This document shows, piece by piece, positions 59,727 through 64,000 of a stretch of 64,000 nt of DNA; position 1 is the first letter of the stretch, and every line of letters begins with the position of its first letter. This stretch comes from Corynebacterium aurimucosum ATCC 700975 (GTDB lineage: Bacteria > Actinomycetota > Actinomycetes > Mycobacteriales > Mycobacteriaceae). The stretch spans positions 496,001 to 560,000 of the forward strand of contig NC_012590.1 in assembly GCF_000022905.1 (NCBI RefSeq), in the 5' to 3' direction. Position numbers and translations under genes: made by a program. The notes below the pieces were generated by a model. That model ran no database searches, was not told where the DNA came from, and saw only the letters and a list, made by a program, of their open reading frames with translations.

Positions 59727-62381
59727 GTGAGCACACCTGCCCCAGAACAAGTCCGCGAAGACATCCGCTTCCTCGGCCGGGTGCTCGGCCGGGTCATCGC
59801 GCAGCAGGAAGGCGAGGACGTCTTTGAGCTCGTCGAATCCACCCGCCGCATGGCCTTCGACATCGCGCACGGCGATGCTAAGCCGGAGGACCTCGTCGCT
59901 ATTTTCCGCGACCTCGACATCACCAAAGTCAACCTCGTGGCGCGAGCGTTCAGCTATTTCGCGCTCATCGCCAACCTAGCGGAGGACTTGGATGACGAGT
60001 CTGTCGAGGCGCCAGTGTCCCTGCGCAAGACATTCGCCAAGCTCAAAGAAGAAGGCGTCGCGCCCGCCGACGCAGCCTCCGTCATCCGCGGCGCCCACGT
60101 CGCCCCCGTTCTCACCGCGCACCCCACCGAAACCCGCCGCCGTACTGTCTTTGACACCCAGACCCGCATCAAGACTCTCCTCAAGGAATCACACCGCGGC
60201 GGCGACATGGCGGCAATCGAGAAGGAAATGTACCTGCGCATGACGCTGCTGTGGCAGACGGCGCTGATTCGCATCGCCCGCCCCACCCTTGAAGACGAGA
60301 TTGACGTCGGCCTGCGCTATTACAAGCTGTCGCTGCTCGACCAGGTCCCTGCCCTCAACCGCGCCATCCGCCACGCCATGCGCGAGACCTTTGGCCAGCA
60401 GCTTCCCGATTCCCCCGTCGTCCGCCCCGGCTCCTGGATTGGCGGCGACCATGACGGCAACCCCTTTGTTAACGAGCACACCCTGACCTATGCCACCCGC
60501 AAGGCCGCGGCGACGGTGCTCCAGTATTACGCCGACGAACTCGGCGAGCTGGAGCGCGAGCTCTCCCTATCGGATCGCTATTCCTCCAGCTCCAAAGAGC
60601 TGGGCGCGCTTGCCGACGCCTCCCACAACGATGAAAAATCCCGCGTCGACGAACCCTATCGCCGGGCCATCTTCGGCATCCGTAAGAAGGTGCTGGCGAG
60701 GTTGGAAGGGGAGGCGTCGCCAAGCGCCTATGCGTCGCCGGAGGAACTCAAACGTGACCTGGACGTGATCGACCGCTCGCTGCGCCAATTCAACGATGAC
60801 ATCATCGCCGATGACCGCCTCGCCCGGCTGCGCTCGGCGGTGACCACGTTTGGATTCCACCTCTCGACGCTGGATATGCGCCAGAATTCGGAGTCCTTCG
60901 AGAACGTCCTCACCGAGATTTTCGCCGCGGCCAGGATCACCCCGGATTACCGCGCGCTGGGGGAGGAGGAGAAGGTCGCGCTGCTCGTGCGCGAGCTGCA
61001 GACCAACCGTCCGCTGCTATTCCCGGGCACGGAGAAGGAATTCACCGAGGATACCGCGAAGGAGCTGGGGATTTTCCGTGCAGCGGCGCGCGCTGTGCGG
61101 GACTTTGGTCCGAAGTCGGTGTCGCACTGCATAATTTCCATGACGGGAACGGTCTCCGACATTCTGGAGCCGATGGTGCTGCTCAAGGAGGTAGGCCTGG
61201 GCCAGGTGGATGTGGTGCCGCTGTTTGAGACCATCGAGGATCTGAAGGCGGGGGCCAGCATTCTGGAGAAGCTCTGGCAGATGCCTGTTTACCGCGAGCA
61301 TCTGCGCTCGCGCGGGGATGTCCAAGAGGTGATGCTGGGGTATTCGGACTCCAACAAGGACGGCGGTTACCTGCAGGCGAACTGGGCGCTGTACGACGCC
61401 GAACTGGCCCTCGTTGAGCTCTGCGTGCGCCACGGCGTGGAGCTGCGGCTGGCGCATGGCCGGGGTGGCGCGGTGGGCCGCGGCGGTGGTCCGACGTATG
61501 ACGCGATTTTGGCGCAGCCGAAGGGCGCGGTGTCCGGGTCGGTGCGCATTACTGAGCAGGGTGAGGTGATTTCTGCGAAGTACGGTGCGCCGGAAACCGC
61601 GCGCCGCCACTTGGAGGCTTTCATTTCCGGCGCGTTGGAGGCGTCGCTGTTGGATACCGAGCCGATTGCGGATCCCGAGCGCGCCTACGAGATCATGCGC
61701 GAGCTCGCGGACTTGAGCGGTACGGCGTACCGCCAGCTTGTCGACGACCCCGGGTTCATCGCTTACTTCACCCAGTCCACCCCGCTGCATGAGATTGGTG
61801 AGCTTAACTTGGGGTCGCGCCCGACCTCGCGTAAACAGACCACCGCGATTACGGATCTGCGAGCGATTCCCTGGGTGCTGTCGTGGTCGCAGTCCCGCAC
61901 CAACATTCCAGGCTGGTTCGGCGTGGGCAGCGCGGTGACGGCGTGGGTGCAGCAAGCTGGCGGGGATGAGGAGAAGCGCTGGGAGGAGCTGCGCGAGCTG
62001 TACCGCACCTGGCCTTTCTTCCGCTCCGTGTTCGCCAACATGGCGCAGGTCATGGCCAAGGCGGAGATGCAGCTAGCACGCCTGTACGCCAACTTGGTCG
62101 ACGACAAGGAGACCGCGGACCGTATCTTCGGCCTGATTTCCGTGGAGTTTGAGCGCACCCGCGAGGTCTACCTCAAGGTCACCGGCAACGCGGATCTGGT
62201 CAGTGAGAATCAGCGCCAGGCGAGGTCGCTCAAGCGGCGCTACCCATACCTGCTTCCGCTCAACGCCATCCAGTTGGAGTTGCTGCGTCGCTACCGCCGC
62301 GGCGATGACCAGTTCCTAGTGTCCAAGACCATCCAGGTCACTATGAACGGGTTGGCCACCGCGCTGCGCAACGCCGGCTAA
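59727..62381 (+). CDS. ppc: Phosphoenolpyruvate carboxylase
   Basis: Carboxylates PEP to oxaloacetate to refill the citric acid cycle. It is an 884-residue enzyme, a little shorter than the C. glutamicum form (919). The catalytic His is in LTAHPTETRR; GGDHDGNPFVN, GYSDSNKDGGY and the Arg-Gly loop HGRGGAVGRGGGP are complete, and it ends LRNAG. A variable region (about residues 290-345) contains both LADAS and GEASPSA elements coded by the two inverted copies of the dispersed word. Start GTG 59727 with AGAAAGG upstream. Confidence 0.97.
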   Translation: MSTPAPEQVREDIRFLGRVLGRVIAQQEGEDVFELVESTRRMAFDIAHGDAKPEDLVAIFRDLDITKVNLVARAFSYFALIANLAEDLDDESVEAPVSLRKTFAKLKEEGVAPADAASVIRGAHVAPVLTAHPTETRRRTVFDTQTRIKTLLKESHRGGDMAAIEKEMYLRMTLLWQTALIRIARPTLEDEIDVGLRYYKLSLLDQVPALNRAIRHAMRETFGQQLPDSPVVRPGSWIGGDHDGNPFVNEHTLTYATRKAAATVLQYYADELGELERELSLSDRYSSSSKELGALADASHNDEKSRVDEPYRRAIFGIRKKVLARLEGEASPSAYASPEELKRDLDVIDRSLRQFNDDIIADDRLARLRSAVTTFGFHLSTLDMRQNSESFENVLTEIFAAARITPDYRALGEEEKVALLVRELQTNRPLLFPGTEKEFTEDTAKELGIFRAAARAVRDFGPKSVSHCIISMTGTVSDILEPMVLLKEVGLGQVDVVPLFETIEDLKAGASILEKLWQMPVYREHLRSRGDVQEVMLGYSDSNKDGGYLQANWALYDAELALVELCVRHGVELRLAHGRGGAVGRGGGPTYDAILAQPKGAVSGSVRITEQGEVISAKYGAPETARRHLEAFISGALEASLLDTEPIADPERAYEIMRELADLSGTAYRQLVDDPGFIAYFTQSTPLHEIGELNLGSRPTSRKQTTAITDLRAIPWVLSWSQSRTNIPGWFGVGSAVTAWVQQAGGDEEKRWEELRELYRTWPFFRSVFANMAQVMAKAEMQLARLYANLVDDKETADRIFGLISVEFERTREVYLKVTGNADLVSENQRQARSLKRRYPYLLPLNAIQLELLRRYRRGDDQFLVSKTIQVTMNGLATALRNAG
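60606..60624 (+). repeat. Dispersed 19-bp word, first copy in ppc
   Basis: GCGCTTGCCGACGCCTCCC, encoding ALADAS. It is the inverted complement (one mismatch) of 60709-60727, 84 bp away, so the two could form an 18-bp stem. Confidence 0.85.
60709..60727 (-). repeat. Dispersed 19-bp word, second (inverted) copy in ppc
   Basis: GGGAGGCGTCGCCAAGCGC on the plus strand, encoding the GEASPSA stretch. The identical word and the same residues occur in pyk2. Confidence 0.85.
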
Positions 62382-62643
62382 ACCGCCCGCCCGCTTCCCC
62401 GCACATCCGGCCCAACCGCTCGGCCAGCCAACATTTTTGCGGGACAGGATTGAGCGCATGATCAGTTCCATAAGTTAAGCCGGCACGCCGAATGCCCCGC
62501 GAGGAGATGATTCCCTGCGGGGTACGACCAAACAGTGCTGGAAGAATGCCCTGGCGTTGGTAGCGGCGTTGCTTGCACTGCTACCTGCACTGGCGGGACG
62601 GGGCACACCGGTGCCTTAACGGGCATTAGGGTGAGTTGAAGAG

Positions 62644-63672
62644 TTAGTTGAAGGTGCTGGTGAAGACCGGCGCGGCGTCGTATGGCGGGATCCATGCCAC
62701 CCGCCCGCCGATGCGATCCATGTGGCCGCGTGAGGGCGGGGCATCGGGGTCATCGTCGTTGACTCCGTTGTGGTACGGGCACAGCGGCACCAGGTTGAGG
62801 ATGTTGGTGGGCCCGCCGCGGGCCCAGGCCTTGATGTGGTGGATCTGGCACTTCTCAAAGGGAACCTTGCAGCCCTCCCACGCGCAGCAGGGATTCTCCG
62901 CGGCCAAGGCGAGGCGCTGCTTGGCGGTGGCGAAACGCTGGAAGCGGAACACATCGAGCGGGCCATGCTCACGGCTGACCGCCACGATGATCCCCTTGTC
63001 CAGCAAAGCGCGCTCCACCAGTTGCGAGCCGGTCATGGTCGCGCCACTGGTGGTGCGGACAATGAACTCTTCGCCGTCCTTGTCGGTATTTCCCTTGAGC
63101 AGCTCGGCGTAGTCATCAAGCTGCAGGACCGCCATGGTGGCAACCTCAGTCTTGACGCCGCCACCGTCCAGATTTTCCAAGAAACTCTCGCCGGGGCGTT
63201 CCTGGTCGATGCTCTCGAATACGCCAGTCAGCTGCAGCGAGTCCGCGGTGACCGTGAGCGTGGCCAGGCCGTTGCCATGCTGGGTGAGCTTGGCGCGCTC
63301 GGCATATGTGCGGGGCTTGCGCATCTGACGTAGGCGCTTGCGCGCTACCTTTTCCACTAGCTCCGCGCTGGTCTGGCACAGCTCTACCCGCAAGTCCCAG
63401 GCCTTGTTGTGGTCCCGGACTTTGTCCACAAAGTGCTCGATAAGCTGCAAGGTCACCAGCCCGTGCCCGCGCCGGCGCGCGGCTTCTACCGCCGTACGCT
63501 GCTTCTTCGTCGAAGAGGTGTGCCCGAAGTAGGTGTGGTGGAGGGAGAGGAACACGGTGGCGTCGGCAGGCGCGGCGCCGAGGGCCACCAAGTCAGATTC
63601 AGACAGGCCCGCGCACTCGGCCACCAGGTCAATGGCGCGGCCGAGGGCGGCGAAGTACGTCTGCAATCTCAT
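62644..63672 (-). CDS. HNH endonuclease domain protein (DUF222/13E12 type), second copy
   Basis: A 342-residue paralogue of the protein at 24403-25614. The helical DUF222-like region is followed by an HNH motif near the end (CAWEGCKVPFEKCQIHHIKAWARGG, then NLVPLCPYHNGVNDDDP). It lacks the long Pro-rich tail of the other copy. ATG 63672 is chosen by comparison with the paralogue; an upstream in-frame start at 63708 is possible. Role unknown; no mobile-element ends are seen. Confidence 0.82.
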   Translation of the reverse strand: MRLQTYFAALGRAIDLVAECAGLSESDLVALGAAPADATVFLSLHHTYFGHTSSTKKQRTAVEAARRRGHGLVTLQLIEHFVDKVRDHNKAWDLRVELCQTSAELVEKVARKRLRQMRKPRTYAERAKLTQHGNGLATLTVTADSLQLTGVFESIDQERPGESFLENLDGGGVKTEVATMAVLQLDDYAELLKGNTDKDGEEFIVRTTSGATMTGSQLVERALLDKGIIVAVSREHGPLDVFRFQRFATAKQRLALAAENPCCAWEGCKVPFEKCQIHHIKAWARGGPTNILNLVPLCPYHNGVNDDDPDAPPSRGHMDRIGGRVAWIPPYDAAPVFTSTFN

Positions 63673-63836
63673 ACCCTGCAGCCTAAAAGCACCCCATCCC
63701 ACCGCCAAGACCCCAACCAGCTACCCACCGAAATCTGTGGATAACTAGTCGGCACTCGGTTTGAGAGCTCGGCCTTAGATGCCGAGCTCGTGGTGTTTGC
63801 TTGTCAGTATTCTGCGCGGGTCAGGCTTCGTGGGTA

Positions 63837-64000
63837 CTAGGCGCCGGCGAGGCCGCGGCGCTTGAGCAGCGGCGCAACGTCCTTGTCGCGGCCGCGGAAC
63901 TCGCGGTAGGCCTCCGTGAAGTCGCGGGACGCGCCCTTCGACAGGATGACATTGCGGAACTTCTGACCGGCTGCGTGAAGGTCGGTCTGCTCCTTGAACC
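63837..64000 (-). CDS. M3-family metallopeptidase, C-terminal end (Dcp-like)
   Basis: Partial gene that enters the window from the right; only the last 54 codons are inside, ending at TAG 63837-63839. The sequence GQKFRNVILSKGASRDFTEAYREF and the ending RGRDKDVAPLLKRRGLAGA fit the C-terminus of peptidyl-dipeptidase Dcp and related M3 peptidases. The active-site HExxH lies outside the window. Confidence 0.8.
   Translation of the reverse strand, partial: FKEQTDLHAAGQKFRNVILSKGASRDFTEAYREFRGRDKDVAPLLKRRGLAGA

Noticed and set aside
62410..62426. CCAACCGCTCGG after ppc, resembling the inner part of the metY distal operator
   Set aside because: Lacks the TAGAC half and is not in front of a gene.
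62479..62619. Plus-strand frame with a hydrophobic stretch (NALALVAALLALLPALAG) after ppc
   Set aside because: No start codon is available upstream in frame and the frame is only 46 codons; could be a decayed gene, but not supportable.

Overview
The window reads as chromosomal DNA of a high-GC Gram-positive bacterium of the genus Corynebacterium. Protein families and gene order both say so: glmS-alr-tsaE-…-tsaB-rimI-tsaD-groESL, then a WhiB3/WhcB-type regulator, sigD-rsdA, guaB-guaB3, a SerE/SerR-like pair, guaA, an EsrISR-like stress system and metQNI-dnaE2. This is the order I recall from C. glutamicum and, in part, from Mycobacterium. The species cannot be fixed from sequence alone. No rRNA, tRNA, CRISPR array, intact insertion sequence or prophage was seen; almost the whole window is core genome.

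Layout. 1-7.7 kb: end of glmS, alanine racemase, the tRNA t6A genes tsaE/tsaB/tsaD with rimI, an AspT-type transporter and two small unknown proteins. 7.7-11.5 kb: a NarL-type two-component system divergent from an ABC transporter. 11.5-14.9 kb: groES-groEL behind a CIRCE operator, a decayed UvrA-like pseudogene and a WhiB regulator. 15-24 kb: SigD and its anti-sigma factor, a DUF5319-like gene, guaB, guaB3, exporter/LysR pair, guaA. 24.4-30.2 kb: an HNH nuclease, a threonine aldolase-like enzyme, the envelope-stress trio EsrI/EsrS/EsrR. 30.2-41 kb: the SOS mutasome imuA-imuB and dnaE2, separated by a lipoprotein, a sucrase/ferredoxin-like protein and the methionine ABC importer metQ-metQ-metN-metI. 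41-46 kb: an XRE regulator and membrane protein, two PH-domain membrane proteins, feoA-feoB-feoC. 46-52.5 kb: an atypical pyruvate kinase, trmL, folD, a DUF3017-like protein, metX-metY. 52.6-56.5 kb: dipZ plus an MBL-fold hydrolase, divergent from a Met-rich lipoprotein, a SigK-like sigma factor and its anti-sigma factor. 56.5-64 kb: pdxR/pdxST, ppc, a second HNH nuclease and the C-terminus of an M3 peptidase.

How parts work together. guaB/guaA make GMP; metQNI plus metX/metY supply methionine, and both loci carry the same TAGAC-N2-AGCGGTT site, probably for McbR. imuA and dnaE2 each have a LexA-type box at the promoter, so the two halves of the mutasome are probably induced together. The lipoprotein-sigK-rskA and dipZ-MBL transcription units face each other and each has an ECF-type promoter CAATCC-N16-CCGAA(T/C), which suggests one autoregulated redox or metal-linked envelope regulon.

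Most unusual signals: that divergent ECF promoter pair with a tiny Met-rich lipoprotein; a 17-19 bp word (GCGCTTGSCGACGCCTCCC) dispersed in coding sequences; a PdxR that lacks the usual PLP-binding lysine; and several enzymes carrying low-complexity loop insertions.
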